A DNA stretch of 45,094 nucleotides from Sphingomonadaceae bacterium (GCA_947476425.1 CANJQJ010000022.1:1-45094), one strand, 5' to 3'; positions 18,404-27,652 are shown, counted from the first letter of the stretch. Notes: generated from the letters alone by a model not told the origin. Made by a program: numbers and translations.

Positions 18404-19354
18404 ATGTCCACCAGTACAGCCAGAATGATCGAGACGCCGGCGGGCATATTGCCGGAAAGCGTCGCGGTCGTTAGCGCCCAGATCATCCGCCACCCTGCAG
18501 CGCCGGCCGAGTCAGCGCCGCCGCCGCGTCCGCGCAGCAAGCTCGTCGAGAAGCTGAATGCGATTGGCGCGACTGTCCTTCCAACCGTCTTCATGCTCGT
18601 CCTTCTGCTGTCGCTCTGGCAGGTCGCTTGCGGGCATGAAGGCGCTTCGCTGCCAAGTCCGTTGCGAGTGTGGACGGAAAGCCATGACGTAATCGTTCAC
18701 CCCTTCAAGGGCGTGACGGTCGATGGCGCCGGCCTGCATATCCAGGATGGTGGCGACGTCGGTATTGCCGGGCATATCCTGACCAGCCTCAAGCGGGTCG
18801 CGATCGGCTACAGCCTGTCGGCATTTGCCGGAATCGCGCTTGGGATCCTGATCGGGCAGAGCGTATTCGCCTATCGTGCGCTCGATCCGCTGTTCCAGGT
18901 TTTGCGTACTGTTCCGCCATTGGCGTGGCTGCCGATCAGCCTTGCCATCTTCCAGCAGGCGCAGCCCTCGGCGATCTTCCTGATTTTCATCACGGCGATC
19001 TGGCCAGTCATCCTGAATACCGCCGCCGGGGTTCAGGCGATCCCGCAGACATATCGCAACGTCGGCAAGGTGCTCGCACTCAACCCGTGGCAGCAATTCA
19101 CCAAGATCATTCTGCCGGCGACGGTGCCGCACATGTTCACCGGCCTTCGGATCGGCGTCGGGATGAGCTGGCTCGCCATCGTCGCTGCCGAGATGGTCCA
19201 GGGCGGCACCGGAATCGGGTTCTTTATATGGGATAGCTACAACAGCTCGCTCATCACCGACACCATCGTTGCGCTCGTCTGGATCGGCATGGTCGGCTTC
19301 ACGCTCGACCGGATCGTCGGCTGGATCGGCCGTCGCGTCGCTCGGCAAGCTTGA
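18404..19354 (+). CDS. nrtB: Nitrate ABC transporter permease
   Basis: This inner-membrane permease of about 316 residues belongs to the NrtB/SsuC/TauC group. After a polar N-terminal stretch, about six hydrophobic segments follow. The cytoplasmic loop that contacts the ATPase reads AGVQAIPQTYRNVGKVLALNPWQQF, and GMSWLAIVAAEMVQGGTGIG is a strongly conserved NrtB segment. I use the ATG at 18404, which has GGAGAG six bases upstream; an ATG at 18380 overlapping the nrtA stop (TGATG) is the alternative and would add eight residues. It is part of the nrtABC transporter operon. Confidence 0.92.
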   Translation: MSTSTARMIETPAGILPESVAVVSAQIIRHPAAPAESAPPPRPRSKLVEKLNAIGATVLPTVFMLVLLLSLWQVACGHEGASLPSPLRVWTESHDVIVHPFKGVTVDGAGLHIQDGGDVGIAGHILTSLKRVAIGYSLSAFAGIALGILIGQSVFAYRALDPLFQVLRTVPPLAWLPISLAIFQQAQPSAIFLIFITAIWPVILNTAAGVQAIPQTYRNVGKVLALNPWQQFTKIILPATVPHMFTGLRIGVGMSWLAIVAAEMVQGGTGIGFFIWDSYNSSLITDTIVALVWIGMVGFTLDRIVGWIGRRVARQA

Positions 19355-19367
19355 AGGAAGATAGGTC

Positions 19368-20171
19368 ATGAAACAACGCAGCTATCTCGCCCTCGAAGAC
19401 ATTGCGGTCAGCTTCCCGACCCGCAACGGTCCGTTCACCGCGCTCCAGAAGGTCAATCTCTCGATCGAAAAGGGCGAGTTCGTAGCCCTGATCGGACATT
19501 CCGGATGCGGTAAGTCAACATTGCTCAACATCATCGCGGGGCTCGTCAAGGCCAGCCGAGGCGTGGTCTTCCTCGATGGCGACGTTATCGACTCACCGGG
19601 GCCCGATCGTGCGGTAATCTTCCAGGATCACTCCTTGCTGCCATGGCTTAGCGTGGAGGAAAATGTCCGCCTCGCAGTCGATCGCACGATGAAGAAGGCG
19701 AGCAAGGCCGAGCGTCGCGACTGGGTGATGCATAATCTCGACCTGGTGCAGATGGCTGGCTCCGCCGCGAAGCGACCTGGCGAGCTTTCGGGCGGCATGA
19801 AGCAGCGAGTCGGCATCGCCCGGGCCATTGCAATGCAGCCCCGCGTATTGCTGATGGACGAGCCGTTCGGCGCTCTGGACGCACTTACCCGCGCCAGTTT
19901 GCAAGACGCGGTGATGGCGATCCAAGCCAAGCTCAACAACACCGTGGTGATGATCACGCACGATGTCGACGAAGCCGTTTTGCTCGCCGATCGCGTGTTG
20001 ATGATGACCAATGGCCCGGCCGCTACGATCGGCGAAGATCTGGCGATCAAGCTCGAACGGCCGCGCAATCGCATCGAAGCCGCGGAGATGGCCGATTATA
20101 ATCACGCGCGTCACGAGATCCTGCAATTCCTGCATCAGCGCTATTCGAACCCGCTCGACAAGGCGGTCTGA
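19368..20171 (+). CDS. nrtC: Nitrate ABC transporter ATP-binding protein
   Basis: This 267-residue ATPase energises NrtAB. It shows Walker A GHSGCGKST (residues 43-51), the signature ELSGGMKQRVGIARA, Walker B VLLMDEPFGALDAL and the switch histidine in VMITHDVDEAVLLADR. It resembles cyanobacterial NrtD or the N-terminal half of NrtC. The fused NrtA-like domain of cyanobacterial NrtC is absent, so the transporter has one ATPase type, probably as a homodimer. It starts 13 bases after nrtB with a ribosome binding site in GAAGGAAGATAGG. Confidence 0.92.
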   Translation: MKQRSYLALEDIAVSFPTRNGPFTALQKVNLSIEKGEFVALIGHSGCGKSTLLNIIAGLVKASRGVVFLDGDVIDSPGPDRAVIFQDHSLLPWLSVEENVRLAVDRTMKKASKAERRDWVMHNLDLVQMAGSAAKRPGELSGGMKQRVGIARAIAMQPRVLLMDEPFGALDALTRASLQDAVMAIQAKLNNTVVMITHDVDEAVLLADRVLMMTNGPAATIGEDLAIKLERPRNRIEAAEMADYNHARHEILQFLHQRYSNPLDKAV

Positions 20172-20183
20172 TGCAGGCGTCAC

Positions 20184-20198
20184 CCGGTAAATCCGGGG
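20184..20198 (+). other. Small hairpin in the nrtC-porin gap
   Basis: CCCGG-taaat-CCGGG forms a five-pair stem in the 102-base gap between nrtC and the porin gene. There is no T tract, so it is more likely an RNA-processing or stability element than a terminator. Evidence is weak. Confidence 0.3.
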
Positions 20199-20273
20199 CG
20201 ACTGCAAACTACGCAAAAAACGCCGGAGAGGGCACCTGGGGCTACACAAGATGCTCATTCCGAAGGGGGAATT

Positions 20274-21485
20274 ATGAGAACGCTATCGCTTTGCCTGCTC
20301 TCCGCCACTGCACTTGCCAGCCCTGCGCTTGCTGATCCGGTCGTTATCAAACCGTTGATCGATGCCCGGATCCGTTATGAAGGCGTCGACCAGAAGGGTA
20401 TCGCGAATAATGCGGAGGCGATCACGATCCGCGTGCGGACTGGCTTCGAATTGAGCTCGGGCCCATTCGCATTGCTCGCCGAAGCTGAGAGCACGATGGC
20501 GCTGGACGGGGATTATAACAGCGGCGTCAACGGCAATGGGGCTTTTCCGATCGTTGCCGATCCCCAGAATATCGAGCTCAACCGGCTGCAACTCCAATTC
20601 AAGGGCCTGCCTAAGACGCTCGTGACGGTCGGTCGCCAGCGCATAAATCTCGATGACCAGCGGTTCGTGGGTGCTGTGGGCTGGCGCGACAATGAGCAGA
20701 CCTTCGACGCTGCGCGGATCGAATGGACTGGCATCAAGAACGTCAAGGCCGACGTCACCTACGCATGGAGCGATCGCACGATCTGGGGAATCGATGGCTT
20801 TGGTGCGCGCCAGACGGCCGTCGATGGCGACAATGTCTTCGCCAACCTCTCCTACAAGCATAAATATGGAACGCTGACCGGCTTTGCGTATCTGGTCGAT
20901 CAGGACGAAGTGGCAGTGCAGGGATTTGCGCTTTCAAGCCAGACCTATGGTGTTCGCTTCGCAGGCGCCGCGCCGCTCTCCAAGTCCGTGAAGATCACCT
21001 ATATTGCGAGTTATGCTCGCCAGTCGGATTATCATCGCAATCTGAATAATTATGAGGCGAACTATTATTTCGGCGAGCTCGGCGTCGAGGTTAAGGCGTT
21101 CAAGCTTGCCGGCGGTTACGAAGTGCTTGGCGCTGACAATGGCGGCGCCCTGACGAGCTTCCAGACGCCGCTTGCGACTCTGCACAAGTTCAATGGCTGG
21201 GCCGACAAGTTCGTGACCACGCCGCCCAATGGTTTGCGCGATCTCTACGTGACTGGTGGTTACGGCTGGAAGAAGGTTGGCCCGTTCGACCAGATCGGTG
21301 TTAACGCAGCCTATCATCAATATGATAGCGACCGGCTCAGCCTCGATTATGGCAGCGAGATCAACCTCCAGCTCGCAGCGAAATTCGGCAAGTTCACCGC
21401 CCTTGCCAAATATGCGGACTATCAGGCCAAGGCGTTCGCCACTGATACCACCAAACTCTGGTTTTCCCTCGAATGGGCATATTGA
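20274..21485 (+). CDS. Outer-membrane beta-barrel porin of the alginate-export type
   Basis: This 403-residue exported protein starts with a signal peptide (RTLSLCLLSATALASPALA, cleavage before DPVV). The mature part alternates polar and hydrophobic residues in beta-strand fashion with many aromatics and ends in an aromatic residue (KLWFSLEWAY), as outer-membrane barrels do. Segments such as QFKGLPKTLVTVGRQRINLDD and FDAARIEWTGIKNVKADVTYAWSD resemble the alginate-export porin family. It sits between the nitrate transporter and nitrite reductase, 12 bases before nirB, and follows an AAGGGGGA ribosome binding site. I infer that it admits nitrate or nitrite; family members elsewhere carry other solutes. 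Confidence 0.8.
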   Translation: MRTLSLCLLSATALASPALADPVVIKPLIDARIRYEGVDQKGIANNAEAITIRVRTGFELSSGPFALLAEAESTMALDGDYNSGVNGNGAFPIVADPQNIELNRLQLQFKGLPKTLVTVGRQRINLDDQRFVGAVGWRDNEQTFDAARIEWTGIKNVKADVTYAWSDRTIWGIDGFGARQTAVDGDNVFANLSYKHKYGTLTGFAYLVDQDEVAVQGFALSSQTYGVRFAGAAPLSKSVKITYIASYARQSDYHRNLNNYEANYYFGELGVEVKAFKLAGGYEVLGADNGGALTSFQTPLATLHKFNGWADKFVTTPPNGLRDLYVTGGYGWKKVGPFDQIGVNAAYHQYDSDRLSLDYGSEINLQLAAKFGKFTALAKYADYQAKAFATDTTKLWFSLEWAY

Positions 21486-21497
21486 GGATCCACTGAA

Positions 21498-23960
21498 ATG
21501 ACTACGAAGCCCCATCTTATAGTAATCGGCAACGGCATGGCGGGGTGTCGGGCGGTTGAGGAGATATTGGCGCGGGATTCGGGGCGTTATCGCGTCACGA
21601 TCTTCGGTGCGGAGCCTCGGGTGAACTACAACCGGATCATGTTGTCGCCGTTGCTGGCTGGGGAGAAGAGCTTCGAGGAGATCGTGATCAACGACCATGA
21701 CTGGTATGCCGGCAACGGCATCCAGCTGGTCGCTGGCGACGCGGTGGTGGCGATCGATCGGCAGGCGAAGCGGGTCACGACGGCGTCGGGGCGGGTCGAG
21801 CCATATGACAAGCTGCTGATCGCGACTGGGTCGGATCCGTTCATCATCCCGGTGCCGGGGCATGATCTCAAGGGCGTGGTGACGTTTCGCGACATGGACG
21901 ACGTCGCGTCGATGCTGCGCGCGGCGGATTCGGGCGGCGGCGCGGTGGTGATCGGCGGCGGGCTGCTCGGGCTCGAGGCGGCGCACGGGCTGTCGCTGCG
22001 CGGGATGAAGGTGACGGTGATCCACCTGATGCCGACGTTGATGGAGCGCCAGCTCGACGAGGCGGCGGGGTGGCTGCTCAAGAGCGCGCTCGAAAGCCGC
22101 GGCCAGACGATCCTGACCGGTGCGGATACCGCCGAGATCTACGGCAACGGCAAGGTCGAGGGGGTGCGGCTCAAGGACGGGCGCGAGATCCCGGCGTCGA
22201 TCGTGGTGATGGCGGTCGGCATCCGGCCGAACGTCAAGCTGGCGAAGGCGGCCGGGCTTGCGGTCGGGCGCGGGATCCAGGTCGACGATCATCTCGTCAC
22301 CTCGGATGCCGACATCCTGTCGGTTGGCGAATGCGTCGAGCATGACGGGCTGGTCTACGGCCTCGTCGCACCGCTGTGGGAGATGTGCCGGGCGCTTGCC
22401 GACGGGCTGGTCGCGACGCCGAGCGGCTATCGCGGGTCGGTGACCTCGACCAAGCTCAAGGTGGCCGGGCTCGACGTCTTCTCGGCGGGCGACTTCTCGG
22501 GGGGCGAGGGGTGCGAGGACATCGTGCTGCGCGATGCGACGCGCGGGGTCTACAAGCGCGTGATCGTCAAGCAGGATCGTGTCGTTGGCGCTGTGCTCTA
22601 CGGCGATACCGGCGACGGCAACTGGTATTTCGACCTGCTCAGGAAGGGCGAGGACGTCGCGCCGATCCGCGACGCGCTGATCTTCGGGCAGGCTTTCGCG
22701 TCGGGAGGCGCGTCCGCAAACCCTCTTGACGCCGTTGCGGCGCTCGGCGCGGATGCCGAGATCTGTGGCTGCAACGGCGTTTCCAAGGGCAGCATCGTCA
22801 CGGCGATCGACGGCGGGGCGTGCAGCCTCGACGCGGTGCGCGCGTGCACCAAGGCCTCGGCGAGCTGCGGCTCGTGCACCGGGCTGGTCGAGAAGCTGCT
22901 GACGATCGCGATGGGCGACGATTATGCCGGCGCGCGCGAGAACCAGCCGATGTGCAAATGCACGAGCTTCACGCATGAGGATGTGCGAGCGCAGATCCTC
23001 GAGAAGGAGCTCAAGGTCATCCCGCAGGTGATGCAGGCGCTGTCGTGGAGCACGCCGGACGGCTGTTCGTCGTGCCGCCCGGCGCTCAACTATTATCTGC
23101 TGTGCGCCTGGCCGGGCGAGCATCAGGAGGATCCGCAGAGCCGCTTCGTCAACGAGCGCATGCACGCCAACATCCAGAAGGACGGCAGCTATTCGGTGGT
23201 GCCGCGGATGTGGGGCGGGGTGACGACGCCGAACGAACTGCGCGCGATCGCCGACGCCGCCGACAAATATGGCGCTCGGATGGTCAAGGTGACCGGCGGC
23301 CAGCGGCTCGACCTGTTCGGCATCCAAAAGGAGGACCTGCCAGCGATCTGGGCTGATCTCAACGCGGCGGGGATGGTCTCGGGGCATGCCTATGGCAAGG
23401 CGCTGCGCACCGTGAAGACCTGCGTCGGCTCCGAATGGTGCCGGTTCGGGACTCAGGATTCGACCGGGCTGGGCATCAAGATCGAGCATATGACGTGGGG
23501 CAGCTGGATGCCGCACAAGTTCAAGATCGCGGTCTCGGGCTGCCCGCGCAACTGCGCCGAGGCGACGATCAAGGATTTCGGGATCATCTGCGTCGACAGC
23601 GGCTATGAGCTGATGATCGGCGGCAATGGCGGCATCCACCTGCGCGGCACCGAGCTGCTGTGCAAGGTCGCGACCGAGCAGGAGGCGCTCGATTATTGCG
23701 CCGCCTTCATCCAGCTCTATCGCGAGGAAGCGCGCTATCTCGATCGCACCGCGCCGTGGATGGAGCGTGTCGGGCTCGATTATGTCAAGCAGCGCATCGT
23801 CGAGGACGACGCCGGCCGCGAGGCACTGCGCGCACGCTTCCTCTACGCGCAATCCTATCTGCAAAAGGATCCGTGGGCCGAGCGCGCAGCCGGGGCGGAG
23901 GCGCATCTCCACCAGCATATCGCCGAGATCCGGCCCTTTGCCGTCGTGGGAGGACGCTGA
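21498..23960 (+). CDS. nirB: Assimilatory nitrite reductase (NADH), large subunit
   Basis: This 820-residue cytoplasmic enzyme reduces nitrite to ammonium with NADH. Domain order: an FAD/NAD-binding pyridine nucleotide oxidoreductase domain (VIGNGMAGCRAVEE at the start, VVIGGGLLGLEAAHG near 150-165); a BFD-like [2Fe-2S] domain with C423, C425, C457 and C460; then a sulfite/nitrite reductase domain with the siroheme-[4Fe-4S] cysteines C642, C648, C682 and C686 in the pattern C-x5-C-n-C-x3-C (CVGSEWC ... CPRNC). Length and motifs are complete. It is followed two bases later by nirD. Base composition looks richer in G+C than its neighbours. Confidence 0.97.
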   Translation: MTTKPHLIVIGNGMAGCRAVEEILARDSGRYRVTIFGAEPRVNYNRIMLSPLLAGEKSFEEIVINDHDWYAGNGIQLVAGDAVVAIDRQAKRVTTASGRVEPYDKLLIATGSDPFIIPVPGHDLKGVVTFRDMDDVASMLRAADSGGGAVVIGGGLLGLEAAHGLSLRGMKVTVIHLMPTLMERQLDEAAGWLLKSALESRGQTILTGADTAEIYGNGKVEGVRLKDGREIPASIVVMAVGIRPNVKLAKAAGLAVGRGIQVDDHLVTSDADILSVGECVEHDGLVYGLVAPLWEMCRALADGLVATPSGYRGSVTSTKLKVAGLDVFSAGDFSGGEGCEDIVLRDATRGVYKRVIVKQDRVVGAVLYGDTGDGNWYFDLLRKGEDVAPIRDALIFGQAFASGGASANPLDAVAALGADAEICGCNGVSKGSIVTAIDGGACSLDAVRACTKASASCGSCTGLVEKLLTIAMGDDYAGARENQPMCKCTSFTHEDVRAQILEKELKVIPQVMQALSWSTPDGCSSCRPALNYYLLCAWPGEHQEDPQSRFVNERMHANIQKDGSYSVVPRMWGGVTTPNELRAIADAADKYGARMVKVTGGQRLDLFGIQKEDLPAIWADLNAAGMVSGHAYGKALRTVKTCVGSEWCRFGTQDSTGLGIKIEHMTWGSWMPHKFKIAVSGCPRNCAEATIKDFGIICVDSGYELMIGGNGGIHLRGTELLCKVATEQEALDYCAAFIQLYREEARYLDRTAPWMERVGLDYVKQRIVEDDAGREALRARFLYAQSYLQKDPWAERAAGAEAHLHQHIAEIRPFAVVGGR

Positions 23961-23962
23961 TC

Positions 23963-24301
23963 ATGGACGCAATCTGGCTCGATATCGGCCCGGTCGAACA
24001 GCTTCCCGCACTCGGCGCGCGCACCTTGCCGGTGCAGGGCGGCGAGGAGATCGCGATCTTCCGCACCGCCAACGGCGAAGTCTATGCGCTGGTCAATGCC
24101 TGCCCGCACAAGCAGGGACCGCTCAGCCAGGGCATCGTCCACGACACCAGCGTCACCTGCCCGCTCCACAACTGGCGCATCTCGCTCGTCACCGGCGAGG
24201 CGCTCGGCGAGGACAAGGGCTGCGTCCCGGTCATCCCCGTCAAGATCGACGGCGGCCGTATCCTCATCAGCCGCGCCGAAGCCCTCGCAGGCACCAATTG
24301 A
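23963..24301 (+). CDS. nirD: Nitrite reductase (NADH), small subunit
   Basis: This 112-residue Rieske-fold partner of NirB begins MDAIWLDIGPVEQLPALGAR with the ATG two bases after the nirB stop and GGGAGGA upstream. Unlike E. coli NirD, it keeps all four potential Rieske ligands: C47 and H49 (CPH), and C66 and H69 (CPLH). It may therefore hold a [2Fe-2S] cluster. The frame is open far upstream inside nirB, but that part is only the antiparallel-frame extension. Its stop overlaps the TTG start of nasA. Confidence 0.93.
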   Translation: MDAIWLDIGPVEQLPALGARTLPVQGGEEIAIFRTANGEVYALVNACPHKQGPLSQGIVHDTSVTCPLHNWRISLVTGEALGEDKGCVPVIPVKIDGGRILISRAEALAGTN

Positions 24302-26877
24302 ACAGCATCAGGACAACTTGCCCATATTGCGGCGTCGGATGCGGTATTGCAGCGACGGTCAACGGCCCGCGCAGTATCGAGGTGCGGGGCGACAAGGAGC
24401 ATCCCGCTAACGGCGGAAGCCTGTGCTCGAAAGGCACCCACCTGGCCGAAACCGTCGGGCTGGATGGCCGGCTGCTCCAGCCGACAATCGGCGGAAGACG
24501 CGCCAGCTGGGACAAGGCGCTTGCCCTCGTCGCAAAACGATTCGCCGATACCGTCGCAAAATACGGACCGGATAGCGTTGCCTTCTACGTTTCCGGACAG
24601 CTGCTCACCGAGGATTATTACGTCGCCAACAAGCTGATGAAGGGATTCATCGGCTCGGCGAATATCGACACCAATTCGCGCCTGTGCATGTCGAGTGCGG
24701 TCGCAGCCCATGTCCGTGCCTTCGGTGAGGACGTGGTGCCCGCGCAATATGAGGATCTCGATCAGGCGGACCTGTTCGTGCTGGTCGGTTCGAACACCGC
24801 CTGGTGCCACCCGATAGTCTATCAGCGTATCCAGGCGGCGCGAAAAGCCCGCGGCGCGAAGCTCGTCGTGATCGACCCGCGTCGAACCGAGACCTGCGAG
24901 GATGCCGATCTTCACCTGGCATTGAAGCCGGGCAGCGACGTTGCGTTGATGAACGGCCTTTTGGCCCATTGTTGTCGCGCTGGTCTGGTCGACGATAGCG
25001 CGCTCGCGGTGCCCGAGGGTTTCTGGGACGAACTCGAAGAGGGCAATGATCCGTGGTCGGTGGCGAAGGTCTGCGATCTTGCACCAGGGGACCTGCAACG
25101 CTTCTTCGAATTGTTCGCCAGCCGCCCACGTACCGTCACGCTGTTCAGCCAGGGCATCAACCAGTCGCTTGCAGGCACCGACCAGGGCAATGCGATCATC
25201 AACGTCCATCTTGCGACGGGCAGGATCGCCAAGCCGGGTGCGGCACCTTTCTCGATCACCGGCCAGCCCAACGCGATGGGCGGGCGTGAAGTCGGCGGGC
25301 TTGCCAACACGCTTGCCGCGCACATGGATTTCGCGCCGGAAAACGTGGCGCGCGTCGGACGTTTCTGGGCGGCGGCCAATATGGCGACCAAGCCCGGGCT
25401 CAAGGCGGTCGATATGTTTCGCGCCGTCCGCGACGGCAAGATCAGGGCGCTTTGGGTGATGGCGACCAACCCCGCCGTGAGCATGCCCGACGCGAACATG
25501 GTGCGCGATGCCCTGGATATCTGCCCGTTCGTTGTCGTTTCCGATTGCATCGCCGATACGGACACGACGCGTTTCGCCGATGTCCTTCTCCCCGCAGCGG
25601 GCTGGGGAGAGAAGGACGGCACGGTCACGAATTCGGATCGGACGATCAGCCGCCAGCGCCCCTTTTTCGCCCTGCCAGGCGAGGCGCGGCCGGATTGGTG
25701 GATCGTCGCCGAGGTCGGAAAGCGGATGGGCTGGCCAAGCGCCTTCGCCTTTGACCGGCCGGCCGATGTGTATCGCGAGCATGCGCGCCTCTCGGCTTAT
25801 CAGAATGACGGCGGACGGCTGTTCAATATCGGACACCACGCCGCGATCGGAAATCCCGATTTCGAGGCGATGACGCCGCATCGCTGGGGCGGCACGCCAT
25901 TCGCCGACGGTCGCTATTCGACCCCTGACGGTCGCGCGCGTCTCGTGAAGGTGTCGCAAGCTGCCTTGCCCGGACCGCTGGTCGATTATCCATTCACGCT
26001 CAACACTGGTCGTGTGCGGGATCAATGGCATACGATGACTCGCACGGGGCTTAGCCCGCGACTCGCGCGGCACCGGCAGGAGCCATTCGCCGAGATTCAC
26101 CCGGAAGATGCCGCAACGCTCGAGATCGGCGAGGGCGACTTGCTTCGGATCGTAACCGGGCAGGGCGAGAGCATCTTTCCCGCCTTGCTCAGCGATGGCC
26201 AGCGGCGTGGCGAAATCTTCACGCCGATCCATTGGACCGATCGCCAATCGACCGGTGGTCGCACGGGATTGCTGCCCCGCCCGCTCACCGATCCTTATTC
26301 GGGCCAGCCGGGATTCAAATCGACCCCGGCGCGGGTGGAAAAACTCGTCGTCGATTGGCGTGCATTCCTGGTGACGCGGGAAGATCCGGGCGAATTGTCC
26401 GTTACTTATGCAACGCGCATCCGCATGCCACATGGCTGGCTTGTCGAGATGGCCGGGAGCGGCGAGCCGAACATCGCCATGCCGCGCGGTGATCGTGTCG
26501 AGGCAATCGATGTTGCACGCGGGCAATCGCGGATCGCGGTGATGATCGGTGCCCAGTTGCAGGCCGCGCTTTATGTGTCGCGGAGTGGCGGACTGCCGTC
26601 GCGAGAATGGCTGGTCGAGCAACTCGCCGCGTTTGCGGCGCCGTCGTCGATCGAATTGCTTGCCGGCCGTCCTGCGGTAGCGCGCGAGGATCGGGGCGCG
26701 ATAGTCTGCGTCTGCTTCGATGTCGGCATGAAGACGATATTGGCATCGATCTCCGGCCAGGGATTGACGACCGTCGAGGCGGTCGGCGCTGCGCTCTCGG
26801 CGGGAACCAACTGTGGCTCATGCCGTCCGGCGATCCAGCGGTTGATCATACAGAGCAAGGAGTCGGTCGATGCATGA
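24298..26877 (+). CDS. nasA: Assimilatory nitrate reductase catalytic subunit
   Basis: This 859-residue molybdopterin enzyme reduces nitrate to nitrite in the cytoplasm. The N-terminal [4Fe-4S] ligands are C8, C11, C15 and C43 (TTCPYCGVGC ... LCSKG). C130 in NSRLCMSSAV is the expected molybdenum ligand. The C-terminal 60 residues form a BFD-like [2Fe-2S] domain with C804, C806, C839 and C842. I place the start at TTG 24298, which overlaps the nirD stop (TTGA) and yields LNSIRTTCPYC at the right distance. No ATG or GTG fits. No separate NasB/NasC reductase subunit is encoded nearby, so the electron donor is not identified. It overlaps cobA at its 3' end. Confidence 0.95.
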   Translation: MNSIRTTCPYCGVGCGIAATVNGPRSIEVRGDKEHPANGGSLCSKGTHLAETVGLDGRLLQPTIGGRRASWDKALALVAKRFADTVAKYGPDSVAFYVSGQLLTEDYYVANKLMKGFIGSANIDTNSRLCMSSAVAAHVRAFGEDVVPAQYEDLDQADLFVLVGSNTAWCHPIVYQRIQAARKARGAKLVVIDPRRTETCEDADLHLALKPGSDVALMNGLLAHCCRAGLVDDSALAVPEGFWDELEEGNDPWSVAKVCDLAPGDLQRFFELFASRPRTVTLFSQGINQSLAGTDQGNAIINVHLATGRIAKPGAAPFSITGQPNAMGGREVGGLANTLAAHMDFAPENVARVGRFWAAANMATKPGLKAVDMFRAVRDGKIRALWVMATNPAVSMPDANMVRDALDICPFVVVSDCIADTDTTRFADVLLPAAGWGEKDGTVTNSDRTISRQRPFFALPGEARPDWWIVAEVGKRMGWPSAFAFDRPADVYREHARLSAYQNDGGRLFNIGHHAAIGNPDFEAMTPHRWGGTPFADGRYSTPDGRARLVKVSQAALPGPLVDYPFTLNTGRVRDQWHTMTRTGLSPRLARHRQEPFAEIHPEDAATLEIGEGDLLRIVTGQGESIFPALLSDGQRRGEIFTPIHWTDRQSTGGRTGLLPRPLTDPYSGQPGFKSTPARVEKLVVDWRAFLVTREDPGELSVTYATRIRMPHGWLVEMAGSGEPNIAMPRGDRVEAIDVARGQSRIAVMIGAQLQAALYVSRSGGLPSREWLVEQLAAFAAPSSIELLAGRPAVAREDRGAIVCVCFDVGMKTILASISGQGLTTVEAVGAALSAGTNCGSCRPAIQRLIIQSKESVDA

Positions 26878-27652
26878 TGGAATGATCGCATTGGGTGAAG
26901 TCTGGCTTGTCGGCGCCGGTCCGGGTGATCCCGAACTGCTGACGCGCAAGGCGGAGCGGCTTATCCGCGCGGCGAGCGTGGTTTTCTACGATGCACTGGT
27001 GGGGCCGGGGGTGCTCGAGCTCATTCCGGATCACGTCCGGCGCGTGGCAGTCGGCAAGCGTTCGGGGCGGCATTCCAAGGATCAGCGCTCGATCAACGAA
27101 CTGCTCGTAGAGGCGGCATTGTCGGGCGAACGCGTGGTTCGGCTCAAGGGCGGTGACCCGTCGATGTTCGGGCGTTCGGCGGAAGAGGTCGCTACCCTCC
27201 GGGCGTACGGCGTGCGCGTATCGATCTGTCCGGGCATTACCGCTGCCAGCGCAGCGGCGGCGAGCGCCCGGGTGTCATTGTCGCTGCGAGGCTTTGCACG
27301 GCGGGTGCAGTTCGTCACGGCGCATGCGCGGGCGGGGGAAACGCTGGATCTGGATTGGGCTGCGCTGGCCGATCCCGAAGCCACGCTTGGTGTTTACATG
27401 GGGCGGGCAGCCGCCGCGACGGTCGCGGACCAGTTGATCGCCCATGGGCTTGCCGGAGCGACGCCGGTGTTGATAGCGGGAAATGTCAGCTTGCCTGACG
27501 AACGGTGCGTGCATACGCGGCTCGATTTACTCGGGCTGGTGGCGCAGAGCTTCCCGGCGGACTGGCCGGTACTGTTGCTGATCGGCGCGGCCGTTGCGCG
27601 ACCGCCCCTGATCCACTCAGCAATCGAGCGTGTGGTCGCGCTCCCAATGTGA
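26870..27652 (+). CDS. cobA: Uroporphyrinogen-III C-methyltransferase
   Basis: This 260-residue SAM-dependent enzyme converts uroporphyrinogen III to precorrin-2, the first step to siroheme, the cofactor of NirB. Motifs: VWLVGAGPGDPELLTRKAER, SVVFYDALV, VGKRSGRHSKDQRSINELL, VVRLKGGDPSMFGRSAEE and CPGITAASAAAA. There is no fused CysG dehydrogenase/ferrochelatase half, so the remaining siroheme steps must be encoded elsewhere. The ATG overlaps the end of nasA by eight bases and has AAGGAG upstream. The last 36 bases overlap the 3' end of the opposing glutamine synthetase remnant. Confidence 0.95.
   Translation: MHDGMIALGEVWLVGAGPGDPELLTRKAERLIRAASVVFYDALVGPGVLELIPDHVRRVAVGKRSGRHSKDQRSINELLVEAALSGERVVRLKGGDPSMFGRSAEEVATLRAYGVRVSICPGITAASAAAASARVSLSLRGFARRVQFVTAHARAGETLDLDWAALADPEATLGVYMGRAAAATVADQLIAHGLAGATPVLIAGNVSLPDERCVHTRLDLLGLVAQSFPADWPVLLLIGAAVARPPLIHSAIERVVALPM

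Noticed and set aside
20934..23918. 994-codon open frame on minus across nirB
   Set aside because: It is antisense to nirB and part of the porin gene. High GC suppresses stop codons; the translation is rich in Arg, Asp and His without domains.
24082..26622. 846-codon open frame on minus across nasA
   Set aside because: It is antisense to nasA, whose cofactor ligands are all intact; no ribosome binding site or motif on minus.
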